From assembly GCF_016924755.1 (NCBI RefSeq), contig NZ_JAFFJX010000002.1, forward strand, positions 806,001 through 870,000: a stretch of 64,000 bases of DNA, given 5' to 3'. The DNA is from Longitalea arenae. Lineage in GTDB: Bacteria; Bacteroidota; Bacteroidia; Chitinophagales; Chitinophagaceae. The first letter of the stretch is position 1, and the number at the start of each line of letters is the position of its first letter. The notes under the pieces are model-generated. The model saw only the letters and a program-made list of their open reading frames with translations, ran no database searches and had not been told where the DNA came from. Below, one piece after another: positions 1 through 9,510 of this stretch. The translations under genes were made by a program, and so were the position numbers.

Positions 1-1
1 C

Positions 2-1141
2 CTGATCTACGTGCCCACTTATATCCGGTCTGAAAGCACCGGTGACCGCTACAACGGTGAACAGCTGCTGAATGCAGGCTACGCTATGCTTGACCTGAAA
101 TTATTAAAACAGCTGCGATTGGTGGGTGGCATGCGATACGAGCACAATAAGGTTACCATGTCAACCGAAACCTACAATACCGATGGCTTTCCGGTCTTCA
201 GCGATTCTGTATATACCGAGAAGGACTGGCTTCCTTCCGTTAATCTCATCTACAGTATCACCGATAAACTGAACATCCGGGCCGCTTACAGCAAAACACT
301 GGCAAGGCCCGATTTTGTAGAACGGTCGCCCTATGTGTATTTCGACTTTGTAGAGCAGCTGCAGGTCACCGGTCAGAAAGCCTTGCAGGTAACCCGCATC
401 AGGAATTATGATCTCAGGGTTGAATATTATCCAAGCGGTAATGAGATCCTGTCTGCTTCTGTATTCTACAAAGACTTCGATAAACCGGTAGAGCGCTTTT
501 ACATTCTGGGAAGCCCCAATAACCTGGTTGAATACTGGAACCTGTACAGCGCCACCGCCAAAGGGATTGAGGCGGAGATCAGGAAATCATTGTCGTTTAT
601 TGCGCCGGGTTCCAGGTGGTTGCAAAACCTCACTTTCAGCGCCAATGCCACTTACCTGGAAGGAGAAATAAAATACCTCGTTACCAAAAGTCCTTTTACC
701 CAAAAAGACACCAGTTATATTGATAACGGCAGCCGGCCTATCCAGGGGCTGTCGCCTTACATCATTAACACCGGTTTAAATTATCAATCGAAGAACTGGG
801 GCTTTAATGTGGCATATAACCGCTTCGGCCGCCGCATTATAAATGGAGGAACCAACCCACGCATCATTCAATATGAAAATCCAAGAGATGTGGTAGATAT
901 ACAGATAAGCACACAATTGATGAAGCAGAAGGCGGAGCTCAGGTTCAATATTTCGGATCTGCTGAATCAGTATACCATCTATTATAGCAATAATATCAAA
1001 TATGCAGAAGGCGGTGGTCATCCAACAGAGAAAGACAATCATGACCCCAAAGGATCGGCTTATAATGAAGCGCTTGATTTTGCGACCTACAAGGTAAAGA
1101 AGGGAACCAGTTTCAGCATAAGCCTCACTTATAAATTGTAA
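2..1141 (+). CDS. TonB-dependent receptor, C-terminal part (5' truncated by window edge)
   Basis: The open frame enters from the left edge and ends at a TAA at 1139-1141, so about 379 residues of the C-terminal beta-barrel are visible. Alternating aromatic/polar strands, the LARPDF segment typical of TonB-dependent receptor barrels, the 'NISDLLNQ' element near the end and a final strand ending in Y-K-L support an outer-membrane TonB-dependent receptor. The plug domain and signal peptide lie outside the window, so the substrate cannot be judged. It is followed after 34 bases by a lipoprotein gene in the same direction, suggesting co-transcription with the T9SS-related genes downstream. There is no SusD partner here, so this is not a classic glycan-uptake pair. 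Confidence 0.85.
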   Translation: MIYVPTYIRSESTGDRYNGEQLLNAGYAMLDLKLLKQLRLVGGMRYEHNKVTMSTETYNTDGFPVFSDSVYTEKDWLPSVNLIYSITDKLNIRAAYSKTLARPDFVERSPYVYFDFVEQLQVTGQKALQVTRIRNYDLRVEYYPSGNEILSASVFYKDFDKPVERFYILGSPNNLVEYWNLYSATAKGIEAEIRKSLSFIAPGSRWLQNLTFSANATYLEGEIKYLVTKSPFTQKDTSYIDNGSRPIQGLSPYIINTGLNYQSKNWGFNVAYNRFGRRIINGGTNPRIIQYENPRDVVDIQISTQLMKQKAELRFNISDLLNQYTIYYSNNIKYAEGGGHPTEKDNHDPKGSAYNEALDFATYKVKKGTSFSISLTYKL

Positions 1142-1175
1142 CCATTTACAGGATTTATCTTTAAATGATATAGTA

Positions 1176-1901
1176 ATGCGTCCACTTTTTTTTCTGAACA
1201 AAATGGCCTTATCGGCGATGCTCATCTTTGCTTTACTGATCACCAGCTGCTCCAAAAATGAGCGGGCCATTGAAGAAACCAGTTATACCACCCTTGAATT
1301 AAAGGCCATAACGGTTGATCCCCTGCTGCTGCAGTTTACGGTTGATGAAACAGCCCTGGATCATTTGCTGGCAACACCAAGTGCAAGCACCAGCCTGCCG
1401 GTTAAATACATGAACCCCACGCACCGTTTCCGGGTAGTGGATCAATATAGTAATACATTATTGGCCGATACGACGGTCGATTATAAAGCCGGCGAAAAGA
1501 ACACCATCACTTTTTTTCAGCCGGTAGCCGGTGGCATGCTGGTCTTGATCGGACCGCCGGTCAATGAACCGCCGCCGGCAGCAGAAAAGAAAAAGATCTC
1601 CATTGTATATTCTTTACCTGAAGTTCCTGAGCGGGTAAAAGTGGTTGTGGATAACAGTGTAAGCGGTAATTCAGGTGCTGATTATGCGCCATCAGACAGC
1701 TTTTCTTTGAAAAGAGGGGAGTTCTCGCCTTACTTCTGGAGCTGGAACAACAGGAAGCCGAAGCTAAGGATCTATGATGCCAACAATAGCCTGATCTTAC
1801 AGGTTAATAACAGCCAGTTTGCAGAGGCCATTGCAGATTTCTCCATTTTCAGTTTTTCAGGTATTTCCGCCGGTTCCGTATCTCTTACCAAACTTTATTA
1901 A
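1176..1901 (+). CDS. Predicted lipoprotein, function unknown
   Basis: This is a 241-residue protein with a hydrophobic leader and a lipobox ending LLITSC, so the mature protein should start at Cys25 and be lipid-anchored. After the leader come two beta-rich segments: one around residues 40-120, then a Pro-rich linker (PPVNEPPPAAEKKK, about 127-140) that introduces a second domain. I do not recognise the family. It sits between the TonB-dependent receptor and the MBG-repeat protein with short gaps (34 and 20 bases), so it is probably in the same transcript. It could be a surface accessory lipoprotein for the receptor, but that is inference from position only. Confidence 0.75.
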   Translation: MRPLFFLNKMALSAMLIFALLITSCSKNERAIEETSYTTLELKAITVDPLLLQFTVDETALDHLLATPSASTSLPVKYMNPTHRFRVVDQYSNTLLADTTVDYKAGEKNTITFFQPVAGGMLVLIGPPVNEPPPAAEKKKISIVYSLPEVPERVKVVVDNSVSGNSGADYAPSDSFSLKRGEFSPYFWSWNNRKPKLRIYDANNSLILQVNNSQFAEAIADFSIFSFSGISAGSVSLTKLY

Positions 1902-1921
1902 TTCCATTAATTGTCATAAAA

Positions 1922-4606
1922 ATGAAGTCTGTTTATACGCTTTTCATTGTATTATTCATTACCCAGCTCTCTTTTGGCCAGGTTGCCCTTACCCCTGTGA
2001 TCTTTCCAAAATATATACAGGGAGCCGGTACCAATTCGGCTAAAGTGCCTTTTGTGTGCCGGGTTACCATTACCGGGTTGAACGCCAATACCACTTACCG
2101 GTATTACAACAGGTTTGTTTCCACTTTTACTGATCCCGGCAATGGGGAAGGCGTGTATTATCTGATAAAGCCGAATGGTACTTTATTCAGGGCATCGTTC
2201 CCCAGCTTATCAGGCGTCAGTAATAATGCCGGTGTGCTTACTACCGATGGTTCCGGTTCCTATACCGGCTGGTTTATTGCCGAGCCGGGTGCAGGCGCGG
2301 CATCTATTTTTGTACCTGATACCGAGATCTATTTCCGCATCATCCTGAACGATGGCACCAGTTCATCTTCGCCTGTTCACCGGCCTACCGTTAATATTCC
2401 CGTTAAAGTGATCGATTTTGGCAGTGGCGCCACCCAGGGAACTGCTATACGCAGCTCAGCGGTAACCGGTGGTACGGCCAAAAACTTCGTATTTCTATGG
2501 GATGTTGCTGATCCTGCAGGCGCACAGCCAGTATCCGGAACTTATGTAGAAGCAGATGAAATCGATAACAGCACTACGTTGGGATTTGCATCTTTTTATG
2601 CCGATCATGTAAATAATAAAGCGCAAACATGGGGTACCATCATTCCTAATAACCTGCCCAACGGCATCAAAAGGATCAATCAATACAGCGTAACCGGTGC
2701 CGTTGAAACTGGTTATAAAATTTCTTCCAATAGCGAATGGCCGGTGGAAGGTGGTGGTAAAGCCAGTACCGTTAATCCGAACGGCGGATCTGCCAATGTC
2801 ATTGTCTTGAATGGTGCGGTTGCCAGGCTCGATGGCGCCAATGTGAAAACCGATCAAACCATTACATTTAACGCCCTGGCGCCGAAAACTTACGGCGACG
2901 ATAACTTTGATCCGGGAGCAACTACGACTGCAGGTATCCCGGTAACTTATGCAAGCGACAATGCAGCTGTAGCCGGTATTGTAACCGTAAATAACCAGCA
3001 ACTGGTTGCCATCAAAGGGGCAGGTACCGCCAATATTACTGCCATTCAGCCAGGTGATGATTTCTTTAATGCCGCCAGCCAGAAAGTGGAACCATTCACT
3101 GTTAATAAGGCAGCGCTTACGGTAACGGCCGATGATCACCAGATCCTGCAGGGCGATCCAATTCCAACACTTAGCTTAACGTATTCAGGATTTAAAAATG
3201 GTGACGATGCAGCAGATCTCAGCACCCTGCCGGTGGCCACTACAAGCGCCAACCAATCATCACCACCTGCTGTTTACGATATCATTCCGGATGGCGGGTC
3301 TGCGGCCAATTATACTTTCCATTATGTATCGGGCAAACTGACAATAGTACCGTCGAAACAGGCGCAAACAATCAATTTTGCGCCCATTCCTGACAAAACC
3401 TATGGCGACCTGGCTTTTGATCCGGGTGCCACTGCGCAATCGGGCTTGCCTGTTAAATATGTGAGCAGCAATACGGCCGTAGCCGACACGGCAGATGGCA
3501 AGATCGTGATCAAAGGCGTTGGAACGACTACCATTACCGCCAAACAGGATGGTAATAGCGGCTGGCTGGCAGCACCCGACGCAAGTGTGTTGCTTACGGT
3601 TCATAAAGCTACATTGACCATTACCGCAGAAAACAAAACGCGGAATGTAGGTGAGCCCAATCCAGCCTTTACCCTACGCTATTCCGGATTTGTTTATGGC
3701 GAAACCCCTGCCGTGCTCACTGCACAGCCGGTAGCTGCCACCACTGCCACTGCCGCTATGCCTGCCGGAAAATATAAAATTACCGTTAGCGGCGCTGCTG
3801 CTGATAATTATACTATTCAGTATGTTGATGGTGAATTAACCATAGATCCGCTGGCAGTTCAAACAATTTCATTTACTGCTTTTCCAGAAAAAAAATACGG
3901 GGATGCGAATTTCAAGCTCAATGCTTCAGCCAGCAGCGGTTTGCCGCTAAGCTTTAGCAGCAGTAATCCGGCAGTTGCAATGATCAGGAACGATTCGCTG
4001 ATCATGCTGACAGCAGGGACCAGTATTATCACTGCTTCCCAGGCCGGTAATGCCATCTGGGGGCCTGCCAGTGCGTCGCAAACCCTTACCGTGCAAAAGG
4101 CCCGGCTTATTATAAAAGCCGATACTGTAATTAAAAAAGAAGGGCAAGCAGTTCCTGCACTTACTGTAACCTATAGCGGTTTTGTAAAGAACGAAGATTC
4201 TACTGTACTGACCACATTGCCCACAGTTACAACCACTGCCAGCACTCATTCCGTGCCCGGTAATTATCCAATAACGGTAAGCGGCGCCGCTGCCGTCAAT
4301 TATTCGATCGCGCAGTTGAACGGTGTTGTTATTGTATTGCCCATGCAGGGCGCCGTACAGGATAATTTGTTTGCCTATATGAACAGGCCCGGGCAATTGC
4401 AGGTAAATGTGTTCGCTGCAGACGGAGGCAAAGGAGTTATCCAGGTATTTGACCTGAACGGTACCAGGCTGGTCAATGTAAATGTTACGCTTGTAAAAGG
4501 CAATAATACATTTCATGTGCCGGTTGGTAATGTGGCGCCCGGAATATATAATGTACGGGTAACCGTAGCCGGTGTATTACTGAAAACGAAACTGATCATA
4601 CAATAG
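1922..4606 (+). CDS. MBG/Ig-like repeat secreted protein with degenerate T9SS-like C-terminus
   Basis: This 894-residue secreted protein has a signal peptide at residues 1-19 ending SFGQ. Residues about 20-305 form a domain that is clearly paralogous to the N-terminal half of the protein at 7868-9289: both share the YIQGAGT, KVPFVCR, TYRYYNRFV and WGTIIPN blocks. Residues about 312-810 are three tandem composite repeats of roughly 166 residues, beginning near 312, 480 and 646. Each repeat has an Ig-like unit with a K-x-YGD motif followed by an MBG-type unit with the YSGF motif. The last 80 residues end in APGIYNVRV, with strands resembling a type A T9SS signal but lacking the usual YPNP start. 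Cell-surface or secreted adhesive function is likely; the ligand is unknown. Confidence 0.85.
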   Translation: MKSVYTLFIVLFITQLSFGQVALTPVIFPKYIQGAGTNSAKVPFVCRVTITGLNANTTYRYYNRFVSTFTDPGNGEGVYYLIKPNGTLFRASFPSLSGVSNNAGVLTTDGSGSYTGWFIAEPGAGAASIFVPDTEIYFRIILNDGTSSSSPVHRPTVNIPVKVIDFGSGATQGTAIRSSAVTGGTAKNFVFLWDVADPAGAQPVSGTYVEADEIDNSTTLGFASFYADHVNNKAQTWGTIIPNNLPNGIKRINQYSVTGAVETGYKISSNSEWPVEGGGKASTVNPNGGSANVIVLNGAVARLDGANVKTDQTITFNALAPKTYGDDNFDPGATTTAGIPVTYASDNAAVAGIVTVNNQQLVAIKGAGTANITAIQPGDDFFNAASQKVEPFTVNKAALTVTADDHQILQGDPIPTLSLTYSGFKNGDDAADLSTLPVATTSANQSSPPAVYDIIPDGGSAANYTFHYVSGKLTIVPSKQAQTINFAPIPDKTYGDLAFDPGATAQSGLPVKYVSSNTAVADTADGKIVIKGVGTTTITAKQDGNSGWLAAPDASVLLTVHKATLTITAENKTRNVGEPNPAFTLRYSGFVYGETPAVLTAQPVAATTATAAMPAGKYKITVSGAAADNYTIQYVDGELTIDPLAVQTISFTAFPEKKYGDANFKLNASASSGLPLSFSSSNPAVAMIRNDSLIMLTAGTSIITASQAGNAIWGPASASQTLTVQKARLIIKADTVIKKEGQAVPALTVTYSGFVKNEDSTVLTTLPTVTTTASTHSVPGNYPITVSGAAAVNYSIAQLNGVVIVLPMQGAVQDNLFAYMNRPGQLQVNVFAADGGKGVIQVFDLNGTRLVNVNVTLVKGNNTFHVPVGNVAPGIYNVRVTVAGVLLKTKLIIQ
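2852..4345 (+). repeat. Three tandem coding repeats (Ig-like plus MBG units)
   Basis: Within the 894-residue protein, three copies of about 500 bases begin near 2852, 3356 and 3854. Each encodes the order QTI-F, K-x-YGD, DPGA or its variant, an AVA segment, then the YSGF and YTI-Y strands. The copies are diverged at DNA level, so the duplication is old rather than a recent slippage event. Confidence 0.8.
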
Positions 4607-4675
4607 ATCCAGGCACCTGTTCACTGAATCGTCTAACGAATCAAACAAAGAATTAATTATCCAAAACTTTTTGTG

Positions 4676-5785
4676 ATGAAGATGTTTTTTCAATCCGCTC
4701 CTTCTCTGCTGCTGATCTTAATTACTGGCGGATCATTGTCGCTACGCGCCCAGGAAAACAGCACTATTAATATAACCACTACTGCAGTTCCTTTTTTACG
4801 CATTTCACCAGATGCCCGTAGTGGGGGCATTGGGGATGCAGGTATCGCTATAAGTGCCGACGCTAACAGCGTTTTTTATAACCAGGCTAAACTGCCCTTT
4901 GCCAAAAACAGGTCGGGTGTTTCGGCTACCTATACGCCCTGGCTAAAGGAAGTGGCAGACAATATGTATCTCGCTACCCTGGCCGGGTATCACCAGCTTG
5001 ATGAGTTGCAAACCGTTTCGGCTTCGTTGCGTTACTTTAATGCAGGCGATATTGCGATGACAGATTATAACGGGAACAAACTGCAAACTGTTCAACCCCG
5101 TGAATTTGCTTTCGACCTCGGATACAGCAGAAAGTTATCTGATAAATTTGGCATAGGCGCTGCACTGCGCTATATCTCGTCCAAGCTCGTTACCGGCAGT
5201 TTCAATGGCGTGAACTACAAAGCAGGCAATGCCTTTGCGGCCGACCTTTCTGTTTTTTACAATGGGGTTGCTGAAAACGATCGTGGCTGGAGGGCCGGAT
5301 TATCTTTGTCGAACCTGGGATCCAGGATCGGGTATACAGACGATTCCAATAATAAAGATTTTTTACCGGCCAGCCTCGGTCTTGGCGCTTCTTATACAGA
5401 GGTATGGGACGAAGATAACAAAATGACCTTCGCACTGCAGGCAGATAAATTACTGGTGCCAAAAATCCCTGAAACAACAGCGTCCATGCCCGCTTACCGC
5501 GATAAAAGCGTAGTAGGAAGCTGGTTCGATTCGTTTGATAATGGCGCCCTGCAACTGGCCTTTGGCGCTGAATACGGGTTTAAAGACCAGCTATTTCTGC
5601 GCATAGGATACAATAGCAAGTCCTATTCCTACGGCAACTGGCAATATGTAACGGCCGGCGCAGGGGTAACATTCAGTATGGCAACGGTTAATTTTTCTTA
5701 CCTCGTTCCTGCTGGTGACAAAGTAAACAGAAACCCCTTAAGCAATACAGTGCGCTTAGGCCTGGTGTTTGGTATAAACAAATAG
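4676..5785 (+). CDS. porV: PorV-family outer-membrane protein of the type IX secretion system
   Basis: This 369-residue protein starts at the ATG at 4676; a GTG three bases upstream is less likely. A signal peptide ends at SLRAQ. The segment TAVPFLRISPDARSGG followed by GDAGIA and a D-AN-S-F-N pattern is the hallmark of PorV/LptO proteins, FadL-like 14-strand barrels. In T9SS organisms PorV delivers cargo to the PorU sortase on the cell surface. The gene lies between two secreted proteins that share an N-terminal domain, so it may serve local cargo. Many Chitinophagaceae carry more than one PorV-like protein, so this may be a paralogue rather than the core PorV. Confidence 0.85.
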   Translation: MKMFFQSAPSLLLILITGGSLSLRAQENSTINITTTAVPFLRISPDARSGGIGDAGIAISADANSVFYNQAKLPFAKNRSGVSATYTPWLKEVADNMYLATLAGYHQLDELQTVSASLRYFNAGDIAMTDYNGNKLQTVQPREFAFDLGYSRKLSDKFGIGAALRYISSKLVTGSFNGVNYKAGNAFAADLSVFYNGVAENDRGWRAGLSLSNLGSRIGYTDDSNNKDFLPASLGLGASYTEVWDEDNKMTFALQADKLLVPKIPETTASMPAYRDKSVVGSWFDSFDNGALQLAFGAEYGFKDQLFLRIGYNSKSYSYGNWQYVTAGAGVTFSMATVNFSYLVPAGDKVNRNPLSNTVRLGLVFGINK

Positions 5786-6378
5786 TTGTATACTCTTTGA
5801 AGAAATTCGGATCAAAAAAATGAAAAAGCAAGCCGTTACCTTTTGAAAATATAGCTGAATGGCAGCTGCCTTTGTAAAAACAAGGGCAGACTGCCGGCCG
5901 GCAGCCTTCCAGCCAACATTTTCTCTTTCCTGTAAGAAACTGCACGATTTGAATTTTTTTGAATGAATGAGCCGCATCGATCAACACCGTAGAACGGGAT
6001 CTGCAGTGTCGTTTGTAATTGAGTTGCCAATTTCCGATGATCCTGTTCAGGTCTGATCCAAAACTGTTAATTATATTTTATAACTATTGAGAAATAACCG
6101 CATAAAACGGTTAATGGACATGTATTGCCTGCATGTATGGATGCGCAATGTAGTTACCTTAATGAACACACGCCATATTAACAGAACAATAACTAATTGC
6201 TAATTCGATTGTGAAGTGTTTTTTTGATAGCGTGGATGATTATTTTTACATAGAGATCATGGTTAAACGAAAAGTGTTGACAGTATTTTTCTCCAACTCA
6301 AAGCACCAATAAATCAGTAAAAGATTACCTGTTTCATATACCATTTTCAGTAATTGTTTAAACCAAATTAAATTAATC
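5786..6378. other. 593-base intergenic region with hairpin and palindrome
   Basis: No convincing gene is present. A hairpin at 5861-5895 pairs GGCAG-TGCC-TTTG with its complement around a TAAAAA loop and may slow or end porV transcription. It overlaps a perfect 14-base palindrome, CTGCCGGCCGGCAG, at 5891-5904. The segment 6060-6378 is AT-rich and presumably holds the promoter of the next gene; I could not place a clear -33/-7 pair. Confidence 0.5.
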
Positions 6379-7740
6379 ATGAAAAGACTTATCCTGAGCA
6401 TGGCAGTGCTCGCTTTAGCCGCGGCTGCTTGTAAGAAGAACGGAGCCGAAAAAGGTTTTGATCCCCGCAGCACCTTTGCTGGTCCTTATGCTGACACCAT
6501 CACGTTGCCTTTGACCATCACAACAGACACAGAGCTGGATCCCAGCATCCTGTGGGTATTGGATGGCAAGACCTATGTAACCAACGGCGCCACCCTGATC
6601 GTGCCTGAAGGAACCCGCGTTGAAGCAAAGAAAAAATCAACCAACGATTCAGCTTCAGCGTTGATCATTACCCGTGGCAGCCAGCTGTTTGCCGTAGGTA
6701 ATGCACAAAATCCTGTTGTTTTCACATCACACGAAGCTAATCCTGCCAGTGGCGACTGGGGTGGTATCGTGTTGTTGGGAAATGCACCTTTGAACAGAGC
6801 TGATGCAACCATCGAAGGTATCAACCTGCCTAGCGTTCCTGCTGGTGTAGATATCAACTACGGTGGCGGTGCTGCAGGTCAGGGCGACGTTAACCATAAA
6901 GCTGGTGAACTGCAATTTGTGCGTATCGAGTATGCTGGTGCTGCTATTGCAACTGATAATGAACTGAACGGTTTGACTTGCGGTGGCGTAGGTGCTGGTA
7001 CTGTACTGGATCATATCGAAGTTGCCTATGGTAACGACGACGCATTCGAGTTCTTTGGCGGTACAGTAAATGCCAAATACCTGTTCGCGCTGGCTCCGGA
7101 TGATGATGCATTCGATTTCGATTTCGGTTACAGAGGTCATATTCAATATGCCGTTTCTGTACTGGATCCTAACGAAACCTATTCAGCCAATCCGAACGGT
7201 ATTGAAAGTGATAACAACGGAACAGGTGCAGCTGATCAGCCTTACACCAATCCGTATATCTCTAATATGACTGTGATCGGTTGGTCAAATGCCATTTCTG
7301 GTACATTAAGCGCTGCTCACTTCCGCAGACACAGCCTGTATGATGTGCGCAACTCTGTTTTCATTGGTTTCCCAAGAGGTATCAGACTGGAGTCTACACC
7401 TACCATCAACCACGCCAGCCATTTTTCTCATAACATAGTGCATGCTTTCAATGCATCACAAGTGCTTGATCCGGTAACTGCTCCTTTCGGCGCTGGCATC
7501 TTTACATCAACTGCATCTAATTCAAATGCTGATGTAGTATTGAACAATCCATTTAACCTGTCCAGCCCCGATTTCAGAATTGTAGCTGGTTCAAATGCCG
7601 CTACGCTGGGAACAGACTTTACCGGTTTAGACGGTTATCCTGGTTTCTTCACTGCTACCAGCTATCGCGGTGCTTTTGACGTAGTGGCTGCAGGCAACAC
7701 CAACAACTGGTTAGCCGGCTGGGCCAAATACGATTATTAA
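6379..7740 (+). CDS. Surface-type lipoprotein of a repetitive, probably beta-helical family
   Basis: This 453-residue protein has a leader ending LAAAACKKN, so Cys18 is a likely lipidation site. The body is rich in Gly/Asn/Asp with regularly spaced short strands (LIVPEGTRVEAK, ALIITRGSQL, WGGIVLLGNAP), suggesting a right-handed parallel beta-helix. A stretch around residues 214-250 is strikingly acidic (GNDDAFEFFGG and DDDAFDFDFGYRG), which might bind metal. Related proteins are widespread in Bacteroidota and often labelled only as hypothetical; I do not know a tested function. It lies between the porV gene and a T9SS-exported protein and is followed by a strong terminator at 7785-7821, so it ends a transcription unit. 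Confidence 0.8.
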   Translation: MKRLILSMAVLALAAAACKKNGAEKGFDPRSTFAGPYADTITLPLTITTDTELDPSILWVLDGKTYVTNGATLIVPEGTRVEAKKKSTNDSASALIITRGSQLFAVGNAQNPVVFTSHEANPASGDWGGIVLLGNAPLNRADATIEGINLPSVPAGVDINYGGGAAGQGDVNHKAGELQFVRIEYAGAAIATDNELNGLTCGGVGAGTVLDHIEVAYGNDDAFEFFGGTVNAKYLFALAPDDDAFDFDFGYRGHIQYAVSVLDPNETYSANPNGIESDNNGTGAADQPYTNPYISNMTVIGWSNAISGTLSAAHFRRHSLYDVRNSVFIGFPRGIRLESTPTINHASHFSHNIVHAFNASQVLDPVTAPFGAGIFTSTASNSNADVVLNNPFNLSSPDFRIVAGSNAATLGTDFTGLDGYPGFFTATSYRGAFDVVAAGNTNNWLAGWAKYDY

Positions 7741-7784
7741 TCATTATCCATTTCATCATTCATGAAACAGGTAATTTTTTAAAT

Positions 7785-7821
7785 ATGCCGGGTATCCTTG
7801 CAAAAGGATGTCCGGCATTTT
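7785..7821 (+). terminator. Intrinsic terminator after the 453-residue lipoprotein
   Basis: ATGCCGG pairs with CCGGCAT and an inner ATCCTT pairs with AAGGAT, separated by symmetric GT/GT bulges. The hairpin is followed by a short T run. Confidence 0.8.
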
Positions 7822-7867
7822 AATTCGGTATAATGATACTCGCAGATTCAACTATTAAAAAAAATTT

Positions 7868-9289
7868 ATGAAACTGAAATTTATCGTATTAGTATCGTTG
7901 CTGATCTCCACTGTGTCAGGCTTCGCACAGTCACTCACTGAAGTATATTTCCCTCAATATATCCAGGGCGCCGGTACTTTCAATGCAGGCGACGACCGCA
8001 AAGTACCCTTTGTTTGCCGCATGACGGTAAGCGGTTTAACACCCAATGCCACCTACCGTTACTATAACCGCTTTGTAGCCGATCCGGCAAGCGCCAGTAT
8101 CGGTGAAGGGGCTTACATCCTGGTAAAAGACAGCGGCGATTTTGTACGGGTAACTGCCGCCTCGCTCGCGACCACTGGCCGTTATGGCACATTCACAACA
8201 GATTCCAGCGGTGCTTACACAGGCTGGTTCGCCAATGAAGTCAGTTCCGTAGGACTCTTCACGCCTGGCAATAACATTTATTTCCGCCTGGTCCTGAATA
8301 ATGGTAACAATGGTATTACCGTTGCGCACCGCATCACTGCATCCAGTCCCGTTAAAGTAATCAATTTTGGTACTGATACAACAGCTGGTACCGGCATCCG
8401 TTGCACCCCATTGCGCAATGGCAGCCCCAAACAATTTATTCTCTTATATGATAACCTGTTCGCACAGGGCCGCCCGGTAAGCGGAACTTTTATTGAAAGC
8501 GATGGAACCGATAACAGCATTGCCAACGGGTATGCTCCTTTCTACGCCGATAGTGTAAACGGGATCCACAAAGCATGGGGTACGATCATTCCCAACACCT
8601 TATCGAATGGTATCCTGCACATTGCCCAGCGTTCACTGAACGGCAGCCTGAACCGCCTTTATCTCTCATTTAATGGTAAATGGCCCGGACAAAACTTTTC
8701 ATCCATTGATACAAAGAATACCAGCGGTGGTTTGGATAAGGTATTGGTGATCGATGGCAACAGATTGTTCATCATTAACCTGTGGCTGAATGGCGAAGCA
8801 ACGGATGAAGATCTGATCACCATGGAATGGAATACGCCTGACGAAGCCAATGCACGCGAATACGTTGTGGAAAGATCAACCGACGGTGGCAAAACATTTG
8901 CGCCTATCAGCAAACTGACAGCCGGAAGTGCAAAACCTTTCTATCAGCTTAGCGACAAACGTTCTGAAACAACTTCATACTATCGCGTAACCCTGCTGGG
9001 CAGGGATGGTGCTAAAGTAACCAGTGATGTACTGGCTGTTAAAGGGGTTATCAAATTGAACGTATATCCCAACCCGGTTCAAAACCAACTGATCATGAAG
9101 CATCCGCTTGCTGAAGCCGGTACTACCGTACAGTTAGTATCGATCGATGGCCGCCAACTGTTCACGCAAAACGTTCAACAGGGCGCTGTACAAACAACTA
9201 TCAACGTGAGCAGGCTGATCCCTGGCAATTACATGGTAGTATTTAACATGAACGGCCAGCGTCAAAGCAGATCATTTATTAAAAAATAG
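7868..9289 (+). CDS. T9SS-exported protein with type A sorting signal
   Basis: This 473-residue protein has a signal peptide ending GFAQ. Residues about 21-300 are the same unnamed domain found at the start of the 894-residue protein at 1922-4606. Next is a short fibronectin-like segment (about 310-390: EWNTPDEANAREYVVERSTD, then FYQLSDKR and YYRV). The last 75 residues are a canonical type A T9SS signal: LNVYPNPVQNQL, then VSIDGRQL, GNYMVVF and a basic tail. Cargo with this signal crosses the outer membrane through the T9SS and is normally anchored to surface lipopolysaccharide. The nearby PorV homologue fits this. A hairpin at 9303-9341 follows the stop codon. Confidence 0.88.
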   Translation: MKLKFIVLVSLLISTVSGFAQSLTEVYFPQYIQGAGTFNAGDDRKVPFVCRMTVSGLTPNATYRYYNRFVADPASASIGEGAYILVKDSGDFVRVTAASLATTGRYGTFTTDSSGAYTGWFANEVSSVGLFTPGNNIYFRLVLNNGNNGITVAHRITASSPVKVINFGTDTTAGTGIRCTPLRNGSPKQFILLYDNLFAQGRPVSGTFIESDGTDNSIANGYAPFYADSVNGIHKAWGTIIPNTLSNGILHIAQRSLNGSLNRLYLSFNGKWPGQNFSSIDTKNTSGGLDKVLVIDGNRLFIINLWLNGEATDEDLITMEWNTPDEANAREYVVERSTDGGKTFAPISKLTAGSAKPFYQLSDKRSETTSYYRVTLLGRDGAKVTSDVLAVKGVIKLNVYPNPVQNQLIMKHPLAEAGTTVQLVSIDGRQLFTQNVQQGAVQTTINVSRLIPGNYMVVFNMNGQRQSRSFIKK

Positions 9290-9302
9290 GGTTATTTAAA
9301 AT

Positions 9303-9341
9303 GCAAAAGGGCATTCCGCGGGCAGGCGGGATACCCTTTGC
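9303..9341 (+). terminator. Long hairpin after the T9SS cargo gene, without a T tract
   Basis: GCAAAAGGG pairs with CCCTTTGC and an inner CCGC pairs with GCGG. No run of T follows, so it may protect the transcript 3' end or be a weak terminator. Confidence 0.5.
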
Positions 9342-9510
9342 TTAGTAATTGTTTAAAACCGTTACAAAAATGAATTTTTCACCCTTAACAAAAAAATAAA
9401 AATAAAATAAAGGCCGAAGCGCATGATCGGTAAACGTGTACAGCCGGAACCTGGCAGTAACCGCCTTTCCGCATGAACTGTTTCTGCCTTCAGCCAAAGA
9501 ATTGATACCA

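Noticed and set aside
2495-3139. Long antisense frame inside the MBG-repeat gene
   Set aside because: It is a shadow of the repetitive coding sequence, with no start signal or domain; similar long shadows lie opposite the SusC, SusD and UnbV genes.
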